DNA from: Pedobacter soli
GTDB lineage: Bacteria; Bacteroidota; Bacteroidia; Sphingobacteriales; Sphingobacteriaceae
Length of the DNA stretch: 64,000 bases
Assembly (NCBI RefSeq): GCF_900101435.1
Contig: NZ_FMZH01000016.1
Span: 1-64,000, forward strand
Direction: 5' to 3'
Positions 6,888-15,833 of the stretch are shown piece after piece. Made by a program: the position numbers and the translations under genes. The stretch's first letter is position 1. Each line of letters opens with the position of its first letter. The notes under the pieces are model-generated. The model had not been told where the DNA came from. It did no database searches and saw nothing but the letters and a program-made list of their open reading frames with translations.

Positions 6888-9800
6888 ATGAATTATTCAA
6901 AAGTTAATAATATAGTAGGCTGGATCTGCTTTTTAATTGCTACACTAACTTACGTTTTAACCTTAGAGCCTTCTGCCAGCTTCTGGGATTGCGGCGAATT
7001 TATCGCATCGGCATTCAGGATGCAGGTAGTTCACCAGCCAGGAGCACCTTTGTTTTTAATGATCCAACGTTTCTTCTCTATTTTTGCAACCGGCGATTTA
7101 ACCCGGATTGCTTACTGGATGAACGTAGGTTCTGCTGTTGCCAGTGGTGCCACTATCTTATTTCTATTTTGGACCATTACCGCATTGGCTAAAAAGACCA
7201 TTGTTAAAGCTGGCGAAGAACTTACAACCGGTAAACTAATTAGCATTATGGGTGCTGGCGCTGTTGGTGCGTTGGCCTATACTTTTTCTGATAGTTTCTG
7301 GTTTTCGGCAGTTGAATCGGAGGTTTATGCCCAATCGTCGTTATTTACTGCCATTGTTTTCTGGGCTATCCTTAAATGGGAAGCGCATGCCGATGAGCCA
7401 AGAGCAGACCGCTGGTTGCTGTTTATAGCCTATATCATGGGTTTATCTATCGGTATTCACTTATTAAACTTGTTAACCATCCCGGCGCTGGCTTTTGTTT
7501 ATTATTTCAAAAGAACTGATAAAGCTACTACAGGCGGTATTTTTAAAACCTTACTTGTTGGTATTTTAATTCTGGCAGTAATCCAGTATGGCATTATCCA
7601 ATACCTGGTTTCGTTCGGTGCATATTTCGATTTATTCTTCGTAAATACATTGGGTATGGGCTTTGGTACCGGGGTTTTATTTTTTGCTATTATATTAATC
7701 GGAGCCTTGGTTTGGGGTATCCGTTATTCGATTAAACACCAAAAGAAACTGTTAAACTTAGGATTAATTTCTACCGTGCTGATTATTTTCGGTTATGCTT
7801 CTTTCTCGATGATTATTATCAGGGCTAAAGCAGATCCGAACTTAAACAACAGTGCCCCTAAAGATGCTTTCTCTTTTTTAAGTTACCTGAACCGTGAGCA
7901 ATATGGCGACAGACCACTGGCTTATGGCCCTAACTATAACTCGGAAAGAGTAGGTGTAACCGAAGGAAAAACCATCTGGAGAAAAGGAAAAGAAAAATAC
8001 GAAGTAGCCGGTAAAAAAACCGATTATGAGTACAACAACAATACTTTATTGCCACGCATGTATAGCGATGATCCTAAACATGCACAGTTTTACAAAGAGT
8101 GGATGCATTTAGATGATGCTAAAACACCAAACTTGGTTGATAACGTAGGCTTCTTAGCCAGCTATCAGATTGGCTACATGTACATGCGTTATTTTTTCTG
8201 GAATTTTGTTGGTCGCCAAAACGATGAACAAGGCCAGGGTAGCGGTTTTGAAGGCGAGTGGATTAGCGGCATTAAACCTATCGACTCCTGGTTACGTGGT
8301 AACCAAACCAATTTGCCACCATCAACCATTGATAACAAAGCTTATAACCGTTTCTTCTTTTTGCCTTTAATTATGGGTATTATTGGTGCTTTATGGCACT
8401 TTAAACGCAACCAAAAAGATGCAGGTGTAGTGGGTTTGTTATTCTTCTTCACTGGTATTGCCATTGTGTTATACTTAAACCAAAAACCACTTGAACCACG
8501 TGAAAGGGATTACGCTTACGTAGGCTCTTTTTACGCTTTTGCCATATGGATTGGGCTAGGCGCATTAGCGCTTAAAGAATGGGTATTTAAGAAAGTAAGT
8601 CCAACGGCAGGTGCAATTGGTGCCACTGTTATTGGTTTATTGGCAGCACCGGTTATTATGGCCGCGCAAGGCTGGGATGATCACGATCGTTCTACCAAAC
8701 TGGTTCCACATGATATTGCTTTAGATTACCTGCAATCTTGCGCGCCAAATGCCATTTTATTTACCTACGGCGATAACGATACCTATCCGCTTTGGTACAT
8801 TCAGGAAGTAGAGAATGTACGTCCGGATGTTCGTATTGTAAACCTGAGTTTATTTGATACAGATTGGTATATTAACGGTTTACGCCAGAAACAAAACGAA
8901 TCTGCTCCATTGCCAATTACCATGAAACCTGAACAATATGTACAGGGCGAGCGTGATGTAATGCCTTACGATGATTATAAACTTGCCGGCAACGTTGAAT
9001 TGAAAAACGTGGTTGACTTATTATTATCAAACGACGAAAGCGATAAAGTTCCGATGCAGGATGGTACAAAATCTAACTTCCTGCCAACCAAAAACTTTAA
9101 AATTACAGTAGATCCACAGCAGGTGGTAAGCACCGGAACAGTTTCGGCAGCAGATGCTTCGAAAATTACTACAGAAATGGACTGGAAGTTTAACAAAGGA
9201 TATGTAACCAAAGGAACTTTGGCTATGTTCGATATCCTTGCGCATAACAACTGGAAACGTCCGATTTACTTCGCTTCTACAGTACCTTCTGAGCAATATA
9301 ACGGTTTAGACAAGTATTTATACAGCGAAGGTTTAGCTTTGCGTTTATTGCCTTTCAAAGCTGACACTACCGCAGCTGATGAGCGTCCGGAGCAGTTAAA
9401 CACACCTGTTTTATACAATAACGTAATGACTAAATTTAAGTGGGGTAATATGAAAACCGCTAAATATTTAGATCCACAATCATCAGATGATACTTTTATC
9501 TTCACCAACATTTTCAGCAGCTTAACGGGCAGCCTGATTAAAGACGGTAAAATAGCTGAAGCTAAAAAAGTTATCGATAAGTATTATGAGGTAATGCCTG
9601 ATAAATTCTTCGGTATCCGTACCGTAGTAGTGAAATTCTACATGGCCGAAAACCTGTACAAACTTGGCGAGACTGCCAGGGCAAATGATATTTTAGAAAA
9701 ATCAGGCGATTACATCAACAAAGAACTAAATTACCTGGCCGATATCTCGGAATCGAAAAAAAGCTTAACTGGCTCACAAAATATTCAAACGGGTTTATAT

Positions 9801-9932
9801 TACCTGGATAGGATGATTAAAACCAGTAAGGCCGCCGGTCAGGATAAATTGAGCGATAAGCTTCAGAAAACATTTAACAACCTGGAGGGTCGTTTATCGA
9901 TGTTATTCCCGGCACAAGGTCCGCAACAGTAA
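6888..9932 (+). CDS. DUF2723 membrane protein, GT117-type glycosyltransferase (copy 2)
   Basis: A 1014-residue paralogue of the gene just upstream, alignable end to end: MNYSKVNNIVGWICFLIA, SFWDCGEFIASAFRM, then FSDSFWFSAVESEVYAQSS, PLEPRERDYAYVGSFYAF, and the soluble TYGDNDTYPLWYIQEVE block. Both GT-C-like acidic residues are kept, so both copies look active. The sequences differ at many positions spread along the length, which points to an old duplication rather than a recent one. The tail is longer and rich in Gln/Pro. Acceptor and donor are unknown. An intrinsic terminator and a hairpin array follow before the convergent accA gene. Confidence 0.85.
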   Translation: MNYSKVNNIVGWICFLIATLTYVLTLEPSASFWDCGEFIASAFRMQVVHQPGAPLFLMIQRFFSIFATGDLTRIAYWMNVGSAVASGATILFLFWTITALAKKTIVKAGEELTTGKLISIMGAGAVGALAYTFSDSFWFSAVESEVYAQSSLFTAIVFWAILKWEAHADEPRADRWLLFIAYIMGLSIGIHLLNLLTIPALAFVYYFKRTDKATTGGIFKTLLVGILILAVIQYGIIQYLVSFGAYFDLFFVNTLGMGFGTGVLFFAIILIGALVWGIRYSIKHQKKLLNLGLISTVLIIFGYASFSMIIIRAKADPNLNNSAPKDAFSFLSYLNREQYGDRPLAYGPNYNSERVGVTEGKTIWRKGKEKYEVAGKKTDYEYNNNTLLPRMYSDDPKHAQFYKEWMHLDDAKTPNLVDNVGFLASYQIGYMYMRYFFWNFVGRQNDEQGQGSGFEGEWISGIKPIDSWLRGNQTNLPPSTIDNKAYNRFFFLPLIMGIIGALWHFKRNQKDAGVVGLLFFFTGIAIVLYLNQKPLEPRERDYAYVGSFYAFAIWIGLGALALKEWVFKKVSPTAGAIGATVIGLLAAPVIMAAQGWDDHDRSTKLVPHDIALDYLQSCAPNAILFTYGDNDTYPLWYIQEVENVRPDVRIVNLSLFDTDWYINGLRQKQNESAPLPITMKPEQYVQGERDVMPYDDYKLAGNVELKNVVDLLLSNDESDKVPMQDGTKSNFLPTKNFKITVDPQQVVSTGTVSAADASKITTEMDWKFNKGYVTKGTLAMFDILAHNNWKRPIYFASTVPSEQYNGLDKYLYSEGLALRLLPFKADTTAADERPEQLNTPVLYNNVMTKFKWGNMKTAKYLDPQSSDDTFIFTNIFSSLTGSLIKDGKIAEAKKVIDKYYEVMPDKFFGIRTVVVKFYMAENLYKLGETARANDILEKSGDYINKELNYLADISESKKSLTGSQNIQTGLYYLDRMIKTSKAAGQDKLSDKLQKTFNNLEGRLSMLFPAQGPQQ

Positions 9933-9954
9933 AAAGTATCTTAAAATAATTGAC

Positions 9955-9990
9955 AAGCAGCTGCATTAATTTGTAGCTGCTTTTTTTTGG
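9955..9990 (+). terminator. Intrinsic terminator after second DUF2723 gene
   Basis: AAGCAGCT (9955-9962) pairs with AGCTGCTT (9975-9982), followed by a run of T to 9988. It is 23 bp past the stop codon. Confidence 0.85.
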
Positions 9991-10020
9991 CAAAATAAAC
10001 CTCACAGGTTTTATGAGCTT

Positions 10021-10131
10021 GCGCTCGTTTCCAACGAGTGCATACCTAACTTTGCGATTCGATCGCAAATAAAAGTCCATTAACATCGTAAAATACGACG
10101 AGCTATTTACACGCTCGTTAGAAACGAGCGT
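10021..10131. repeat. Array of four tri-loop hairpins (array 1)
   Basis: Four short inverted repeats, each with a 3-nt loop, lie in 111 bp: GCGCTCGTT/AACGAGTGC (10021-10041, one G-T pair), TTTGCGAT/ATCGCAAA (10051-10069), TCGTA/TACGA (10086-10098) and ACGCTCGTT/AACGAGCGT (10111-10131). The last stem plus its flank GCTATTTAC is nearly identical, in inverted orientation, to 41145-41177. None carries a T-run. The array sits between the terminators of two convergent genes. It resembles REP-type palindromic repeats in form. Confidence 0.7.
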
Positions 10132-10144
10132 GAGCAAAATGCCA

Positions 10145-10180
10145 ATAAAAAAATCCTGCCCGGCAATGCCAAACAGGATT
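10145..10180 (-). terminator. Intrinsic terminator after accA
   Basis: AATCCTG (10152-10158) pairs with CAGGATT (10174-10180). On the minus strand it is followed by TTTTTTTATT. It is 25 bp past the accA stop. Confidence 0.8.
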
Positions 10181-10205
10181 CAAAATTTATTTTAGTTAAT
10201 GATGA

Positions 10206-11168
10206 TTATTCGTTAACCACACCCATCTCACAGAATTTTTCAATCCGTTGTTCGATCAGTTTATCGGTTTTTAGCTTACCTAATGAAGCCAAATCTTTAA
10301 CAATATATTCTTTTAAGGTTTTTCCCATTAATTCAGGATCCTGGTGTGCACCGCCCAAAGGTTCAGGAATGATTCCGTCAATTAACTTATTGCCAAACAT
10401 ATCGTCAGAAGTTAATTTAAGGCATTCAGCAGCTTTTTCTTTAAAATCCCAGCTTCTCCATAAGATAGATGAACAAGATTCGGGCGAAATAACCGAGTAC
10501 CAGGTATGCTCTAACATGTAAACCTTATCGCCAATACCAATACCTAAAGCTCCACCAGAAGCACCCTCTCCTACCACGATACAGATAATTGGTACGCGAA
10601 GGATCGACATTTCTAACAAGTTGCGGGCAATTGCCTCACCTTGTCCGCGTTCTTCGGCCTCTAAACCAGGGTAAGCACCCATGGTATCGATAAAAGAAAT
10701 TACGGGTTTGTTAAATTTTTCGGCCAGGCGCATTAAACGCAAAGCTTTGCGGTAGCCTTCAGGATTAGCCATACCGAAATTGCGATACTGGCGCTCTTTG
10801 GTATTTTTACCTTTCTGGTGACCAATAACCATTACTGTTTGGCCGTTAATTGAAGCAAAACCACCTATAATCGCTTTATCATCTTTAACCGTTCTATCGC
10901 CGTGCAACTCAATAAAATCATCACAGATCATGTTGATATAATCGAGTGTTTGCGGGCGGTCTGGGTGACGGCTCATTTGAACCTTGTTCCAACCGGTTAA
11001 GTTTTTATATAAGTTATTGGTAGTTTCATCTAATTTACCGTCAAGCTCATCTAAAGTGGCAGACATATCTACCTTAGTTTTTTCGGCAACTTGCTTAACT
11101 TTCTCTATCTGCTGAACCAGGTCGGCGATAGGTTTTTCAAAATCGAATGATGTTTTTATCTGCTGCAT
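10206..11168 (-). CDS. accA: Acetyl-CoA carboxylase carboxyltransferase subunit alpha
   Basis: Part of the carboxyltransferase that moves CO2 from biotin carrier protein to acetyl-CoA, giving malonyl-CoA for fatty acid synthesis; it acts with AccD in the cytoplasm. The 320 residues match the family. Visible landmarks are the N-terminal coiled segment, the RHPDRPQTLDYI block, GGFASINGQTVMVIGHQKG, the oxyanion/CoA-binding GEGASGGALGIGIGDKV, and SVISPESCSSILWR. The ATG at 11168 starts the usual MQQIKTSFDFEKPI leader. It stands alone on the minus strand with its own terminator; accD is not in the window. Confidence 0.95.
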   Translation of the reverse strand: MQQIKTSFDFEKPIADLVQQIEKVKQVAEKTKVDMSATLDELDGKLDETTNNLYKNLTGWNKVQMSRHPDRPQTLDYINMICDDFIELHGDRTVKDDKAIIGGFASINGQTVMVIGHQKGKNTKERQYRNFGMANPEGYRKALRLMRLAEKFNKPVISFIDTMGAYPGLEAEERGQGEAIARNLLEMSILRVPIICIVVGEGASGGALGIGIGDKVYMLEHTWYSVISPESCSSILWRSWDFKEKAAECLKLTSDDMFGNKLIDGIIPEPLGGAHQDPELMGKTLKEYIVKDLASLGKLKTDKLIEQRIEKFCEMGVVNE

Positions 11169-11284
11169 AATTGAACCACAAAAATAAGTAATTATTTTTA
11201 GTTTGCCGCGATGAGTTTTTTGTTTGCGTTTTTACAAGCATAAATTAGCTCAGCAAGTTAACATATACATATAACAAAGGCGAT

Positions 11285-11490
11285 TATAATTTGAAAAGCA
11301 ATTGCAGTGCTGCTTCGGTTTTGTTCTGTCCTGCTCTACCTCCTGCCGCGAACGGCGGCATCCGTCCGATCAGGTTTATTTTATACGGGTTACTGCAGCT
11401 ATGCCTCTTTTCTGTGCCACCGCCTTAGTTTACTTAGCCCTGATCCGGTAGCTATCGGATGAAATGAATCCCTGTTTTTTCACCGGAATC
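11285..11490 (+). repeat. Degenerate structured non-coding repeat, copy 2
   Basis: The 520 bp between accA and the S10 peptidase hold no gene. From 11293 they repeat the ordered blocks seen in reverse at 355-695: AAAGCAATTGCAG, GTTCTGTCCTGCT, a hairpin, then ATCAGGTTTATT, TACTGCAGCTATG and CTGTGCCACCGCC. Here the hairpin is TGCCGC/GCGGCA around GAACG (11344-11357), a different sequence from copy 1 at the same place. A second small palindrome ATCCG/CGGAT flanks GTAGCTAT near 11445. The rest (11490-11690) is unassigned. Confidence 0.5.
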
Positions 11491-11692
11491 AATGGAAAGC
11501 AGGAGTAACGATAAATTTTTGTACGGGTATTGCGCTCCAAAAAATTAAAAACCGCTGAATACCCAAAAAAAAGAGGTCCGTGAAGACACGGAGCTAGGAG
11601 ATGAAAGTTGACAACTTCAATGGCAATTTACCTATAAATTTGTCAACTCTCGATTTATGAATCATAAAATCAATATATCCTTAAAATCCTGA

Positions 11693-13252
11693 TTAAAACT
11701 TAGCAGCTTCGCCTGCTTTTGGCAAGGCTTTTTTAATAAACTCGCGGATATGGTTATTAGCTGTTTTTAAATCGTCTTTACGCAGGTACATCATGTGTCC
11801 GCTACGGTAACCTTCCCAGCTCATGCGGTCTTGCAACTTACCGGCAGCATCTAACTGCCACATGCTGTATTTAGCGTTGAAATAATCGCATGCTCCATCG
11901 TAATAGCCCGATTGTACCAGCAAATGCAGATAAGGGTTTTGTGCCATGGCCTGGCGCAGGTTATCCCCGGTTTGGTCGCCGCTTTTATCCCATGGGTAAA
12001 CCGAGCCAAACATGTTGTACTTTAAATCAGTTTTATAGTTAAGCTCATTGCGCAGGTACATATTAATAGCAGGGGTAAAAGAATGCAACCATGAGGTTAA
12101 CTCTGCATTATAATCAGGCCCCTCGCCAGCTGTCATTTTATCTATGCCACGATAGCGCGAATCTAAACGCCCAACAGTAAAACCTTTATCCCTTAACAGT
12201 TCTTTCCAGAAAAAATCGGTCGGTACGTTAAGGTTATAATCTAGAATTACCTTTTCTGAAAGGCCTGAGTAACGTGCCATTTTAACGGCAATGGCTTTCT
12301 TTTTATCGGTACTAAGCATACCGCCCTGCGAAATGGCCGGGATAAGCTCATTAATGGTAAAGGTTTCTACTTCGGGTAGCATTGCCGTTAAATCTTTGCC
12401 TTGTAAATCGGCAGCCAAAGCTTTATGATACCAGGCAGTTGCAGCAAAATAAGGCAAGCGCAAAGCAGCATCAACCGGACCGCTTCTATCAATCCCCAGT
12501 TCGGTAGGCGAAACCAGTACTACCCCATTTAAATACATCCACTGACTGTTTTGTAACTCAAGTGCTAATCCCGAAACGCGTGTAGTACCATAACTCTCGC
12601 CAATTAAAAATTTAGGCGAGGCCCAGCGGTTATTTCGGGTAATAAAGGTATTAATCCACTCGGCCAGGTATTTAATATCGGCCCGAACGCCAAAAAACTT
12701 GTTTGTAGGAATATCCTTGCTTACCGCTCTCGAATAACCTGTATTTACCGGATCGATATACACCACATCGGCCACATCTAAAATAGAATATGGGTTTTCT
12801 TTATAACCATAAGGCTGTACGGGATAGCCCTCATCATCGATATTTAATACCACTGGACCGGTATAGGCAATGTGCATCCAAACAGATGCAGAGCCCGGAC
12901 CGCCATTAAAAGAAATAACCAATGGCCTTTTATCGCGGTTTTGCACATCGCTACGCTCGTAGTAGGTATAAAATAATCCTGCAATAGGCTTTCCATCCTC
13001 ATCCCAAACAGGCAGGGTGCCCGCTGTTGCTTTATACGGAACGGCTTTGCCATCAATCGTTACTGAGTGATTGCTCACCACTGTACTTTCTACTTTGATA
13101 CTCCGCTCATTATTACCCGGTTTAGCTTCTTCTTTTACCGTAACCTGTGTAGTGGTAACCGTTTCTTTTGATTGATTTTTTTTAGGCCCTTGTTGCGCCT
13201 GGGCCATAAGCCCGCTTATTAAAAAGGTGGTAAGTACAAATCTGAATTTCAT
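11693..13252 (-). CDS. Secreted S10-family serine carboxypeptidase
   Basis: A 519-residue exported peptidase of the cathepsin A/carboxypeptidase Y family, which removes C-terminal residues from peptides. A signal peptide ends near MAQAQ (residues 1-20). The oxyanion region FNGGPGSASVW (about 115-125), nucleophile S220 in LIGESYGTTR, Asp in QSGYYDGACDYF (about D452) and His in YRSGHMMYL (about H486) give a complete triad. Residues 20-60 are a charged, low-complexity linker. It is probably periplasmic or surface exposed. No partner gene is obvious: the small secreted protein upstream is separated by a terminator. Confidence 0.92.
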   Translation of the reverse strand: MKFRFVLTTFLISGLMAQAQQGPKKNQSKETVTTTQVTVKEEAKPGNNERSIKVESTVVSNHSVTIDGKAVPYKATAGTLPVWDEDGKPIAGLFYTYYERSDVQNRDKRPLVISFNGGPGSASVWMHIAYTGPVVLNIDDEGYPVQPYGYKENPYSILDVADVVYIDPVNTGYSRAVSKDIPTNKFFGVRADIKYLAEWINTFITRNNRWASPKFLIGESYGTTRVSGLALELQNSQWMYLNGVVLVSPTELGIDRSGPVDAALRLPYFAATAWYHKALAADLQGKDLTAMLPEVETFTINELIPAISQGGMLSTDKKKAIAVKMARYSGLSEKVILDYNLNVPTDFFWKELLRDKGFTVGRLDSRYRGIDKMTAGEGPDYNAELTSWLHSFTPAINMYLRNELNYKTDLKYNMFGSVYPWDKSGDQTGDNLRQAMAQNPYLHLLVQSGYYDGACDYFNAKYSMWQLDAAGKLQDRMSWEGYRSGHMMYLRKDDLKTANNHIREFIKKALPKAGEAAKF

Positions 13253-13328
13253 TGCGTTAGTTGGTTTGGTTTCTAAATATCAAACTATTGTGTGGTTAAT
13301 CAAAAATCGCATTAGAAATGTTACCAAT

Positions 13329-13363
13329 AAAAAAAAGCCTGCATGGCGTTAAGCTATGCAGGC
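13329..13363 (-). terminator. Intrinsic terminator after the small secreted protein gene
   Basis: GCCTGCAT (13337-13344) pairs with ATGCAGGC (13356-13363), followed on the minus strand by TTTTTTTT. It separates the small secreted protein gene from the S10 peptidase gene downstream. Confidence 0.85.
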
Positions 13364-13411
13364 CCGCAAAAAACCGCCATGTTTAGTAGTAGTTCTTTAT
13401 TCAAAGCAATA

Positions 13412-13813
13412 TTAAATTACCACAGCTTCAACACTTACATCAGAAATTTGCCAGCCTATGGTTTGGTTTCCGGTTACCAGTACATCGGCAAAATATTCGT
13501 AATAACTCCCTGCTTTATAGCCTTCAAAACGATCAGCGTAAATAGGTCCGGAAGAGTGAGATACCGATGTTAACGGCACATTACCTTCGCCCTGAATAGT
13601 TATGGTAATACTCGAATACACCTGACCTGAAGTGTATTGCAGCGTGGCTACTGCGGGCAAGCCATTGCTTGTAGTAAAATTCTTGGTTACCGTAATTACT
13701 CCCAGCGGCGTAAGCTTCTGAGTTGAAACTTTTACCTTTTCGGGGGTAAAACTACTGAAGAGAACAACCGTAAAAACCAATACGGGAGCCAATAAACCGA
13801 TTACTTTTTTCAT
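13412..13813 (-). CDS. Small secreted protein of unknown function
   Basis: A 133-residue protein that I do not recognise. The N terminus (MKKVIGLLAPVLVFTVVLFS, then SFTPEKVK) is a clear export signal without a lipobox Cys. The mature part is rich in Thr, Val, Ser and Tyr with alternating hydrophobic residues, consistent with an all-beta fold, and it contains no Cys. It stands alone between its own terminator and a 420-bp upstream region that carries two CAAACGTTTG palindromes, so it may be separately regulated. Codon use looks like that of its neighbours. Confidence 0.7.
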   Translation of the reverse strand: MKKVIGLLAPVLVFTVVLFSSFTPEKVKVSTQKLTPLGVITVTKNFTTSNGLPAVATLQYTSGQVYSSITITIQGEGNVPLTSVSHSSGPIYADRFEGYKAGSYYEYFADVLVTGNQTIGWQISDVSVEAVVI

Positions 13814-13971
13814 TTTTAAATAGGGTTAAAGTTTAAGATGTTAATTGAAGGTTTAGGTGAAGTACAAGAGTATAGCTGCTTTTTTTATTATGCAATAACC
13901 TGAAGTATTAACCTGAGCCCTGTAAACTAAGGTAAAACATTGGCATTGAGGTAGCGCCAACAAATTAAGCG

Positions 13972-13981
13972 CAAACGTTTG
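13972..13981. promoter_or_regulatory. CAAACGTTTG palindrome, distal to the small secreted gene
   Basis: A perfect 10-bp palindrome with a central CG, the form favoured by LacI-family operators, lies about 160 bp upstream of the ATG at 13813. A second identical copy is at 14101-14110. No regulator gene is adjacent, so binding is inferred from shape only. Confidence 0.35.
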
Positions 13982-14100
13982 GTTAACAACATCATAAAAA
14001 ACATAAAAATTAAACTAAACCTGATATACGCCACTACTTAATACTACAGGAATGCTGTTCTGGTTAAGCTAAAATATGGAGTAAAGAAACCGGCACAGCA

Positions 14101-14110
14101 CAAACGTTTG
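14101..14110. promoter_or_regulatory. Second CAAACGTTTG palindrome
   Basis: Identical to the palindrome at 13972-13981, 129 bp away, inside the same 420-bp gene-free stretch (13814-14233). Apart from these two sites and the susD terminator, I see nothing else in that stretch. Confidence 0.35.
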
Positions 14111-14177
14111 ATCACTTTCCTTAAAAACCTATCTTAATCTCGTTCCATCATTTCTGGATACCCTAATTATAGGGCAT

Positions 14178-14209
14178 AAAAAAACCGACACTGCTTTGAG
14201 CAATGCCGG
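14178..14209 (-). terminator. Intrinsic terminator after SusD-like gene
   Basis: CCGACACTGC (14185-14194) pairs over 10 positions (two G-T) with GCAATGCCGG (14200-14209) around a 5-nt loop. On the minus strand it runs into TTTTTTTATG. It ends the SusC/SusD transcript. Confidence 0.85.
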
Positions 14210-14233
14210 CCAGTAAAAAAGGGATGATTTGTT

Positions 14234-15814
14234 TTATTTATCCCACCATACTTTACCTACCAGTTTATCTCCACCAGGAACGGCTGCTGATGCAGCTTTG
14301 TAATTGGTAGCGTTAGATACACCTTCAAAAAGCGGGTAAGGGAAACGGCGGGGAATGGAGCCACCGGTATTGGTATTTGGATATACAATAGGCACCAAAG
14401 CCGGAAGTCCGGTTCTTCTCCAGTTAGACCAGGTTTCGTAAAAATCGAGCATAGTAATGGTATGTGCCCAATATTGAGTGGCAATCATATCTAAACCGTT
14501 TGCAGGAACGTAAGGATGTGCAGTAAGGTAGGCTGCAGCATCGGTTGCACTAACTGCCATGGCGGCATCGTATTGCGAAAGGTAAGTCATGGCTGAAGTT
14601 ACACCAGCGTTGTAGTGCGTAGCAGCCGAACCACCAATACCATAACGTTGTGCAGCTTCTGCCCAAAGTAGCTCGGTTTCTGCATAGGTAAGAATAAAGG
14701 TATTCCCATTTCTCTTCAGCATGCCGGGGTTCGGCGAAGAATAATCTGTAAAATCGGTATAAGATGGATCCTGACGCACATCCCTGCCGGCAATGCCACT
14801 CAAATCTTTACCATTAGGCATTCCTTTTTGTACCGCAGCAGTAGTTATGTAAGCCGGGTTCTGATCTTTAGTGCCATCAGTTAAATACAACTTGGTTACA
14901 GCCACTTTACTTAAACGCGGGTCGTTATTTGTTTTCAGGTAGTTGATAAAAGTACTGCTCCAGCGGGTGTAGAAGTTCTCCTGACCGCCATCGCCGAGTA
15001 AAACCTGTGCATTTCTGTTCTGTGTAACACGACTGCCGTTGATATCATGTTTAAAAAATGCATTGTCGGCATCGCTTGTCATGGTTTTGCCCACCGCTTT
15101 ATTGATATAAGTTTGGGCTAAAGTAGCGTCGGCTTTAGTTAGCCTCATGGCCATGCGCAACATTAAACTTGCCGCAAAACGTTTCCATTTGGCAATATCG
15201 CCTGCAAAAACCAAATCGCCGGTTACCGCATCGCCACTTGCATTAAGTGCATTACCTGCCTCATCCACTTCTTTTAATAAATCGGTATAAATGGCTTGTT
15301 GTGCATCGTATTTCGGATATAAATTGCCGGTATAATAGCCTTTACCTGCATCAAAATAAGGTACATCGCCATATAAATCGGTTAAACGCTCAAAAATTAA
15401 GGCTTTCCAAATCCTGCCCATTTGATAAACGTTATTGTATTGTGCTTTGCCTTTGGTAAATTCTACCAGATCGGCGGCATATTTTACCTGATCGGGATAA
15501 GCTTTTTCCCAGTACGCTGCCGTATAACCTTCATTCAGCAGATATTTATCGCCTGCCCAATAACCAATTACCGATGACATGCCCTGCATCATGGTAGAAG
15601 CATAAATTAAATTGCCACGCCAGGTTTCGTAAGCAAAATCGATGCTTCCGGTATAATTTAACTGGGCGGTTGATAATAAATAATTGGGATTATATTGTTC
15701 TTGCCCAACCGAAACCGGGTCTGTATTAATTTTTTCGAAGTCTTTGGTACAACCTGTTATCAGGGTTAATCCGGATAAGATAAGTGGCACGTATAATTTT
15801 AGGATCGTTTTCAT
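14234..15814 (-). CDS. SusD/RagB-family lipoprotein (SusD-like_2 type)
   Basis: Outer-membrane lipoprotein that captures ligand for the adjacent SusC pore. The frame opens at 15847 inside the SusC gene, but the ATG at 15814 gives a standard lipoprotein signal (MKTILKLYVPLILS, lipobox LITGC) and starts 20 bp after the SusC stop, so it is preferred. The mature N terminus TKDFEKINTDP and the NPNYLLSTAQLNYTG region fit the SusD-like_2 family. The helical TPR-like scaffold and the C-terminal WANWRRTGLP-type block (here WSNWRRTGLPALVP) are present. The ligand is not evident; peptides or glycans are both possible. Confidence 0.9.
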   Translation of the reverse strand: MKTILKLYVPLILSGLTLITGCTKDFEKINTDPVSVGQEQYNPNYLLSTAQLNYTGSIDFAYETWRGNLIYASTMMQGMSSVIGYWAGDKYLLNEGYTAAYWEKAYPDQVKYAADLVEFTKGKAQYNNVYQMGRIWKALIFERLTDLYGDVPYFDAGKGYYTGNLYPKYDAQQAIYTDLLKEVDEAGNALNASGDAVTGDLVFAGDIAKWKRFAASLMLRMAMRLTKADATLAQTYINKAVGKTMTSDADNAFFKHDINGSRVTQNRNAQVLLGDGGQENFYTRWSSTFINYLKTNNDPRLSKVAVTKLYLTDGTKDQNPAYITTAAVQKGMPNGKDLSGIAGRDVRQDPSYTDFTDYSSPNPGMLKRNGNTFILTYAETELLWAEAAQRYGIGGSAATHYNAGVTSAMTYLSQYDAAMAVSATDAAAYLTAHPYVPANGLDMIATQYWAHTITMLDFYETWSNWRRTGLPALVPIVYPNTNTGGSIPRRFPYPLFEGVSNATNYKAASAAVPGGDKLVGKVWWDK

Positions 15815-15833
15815 TTTCAATTCGTTTAAAGGA

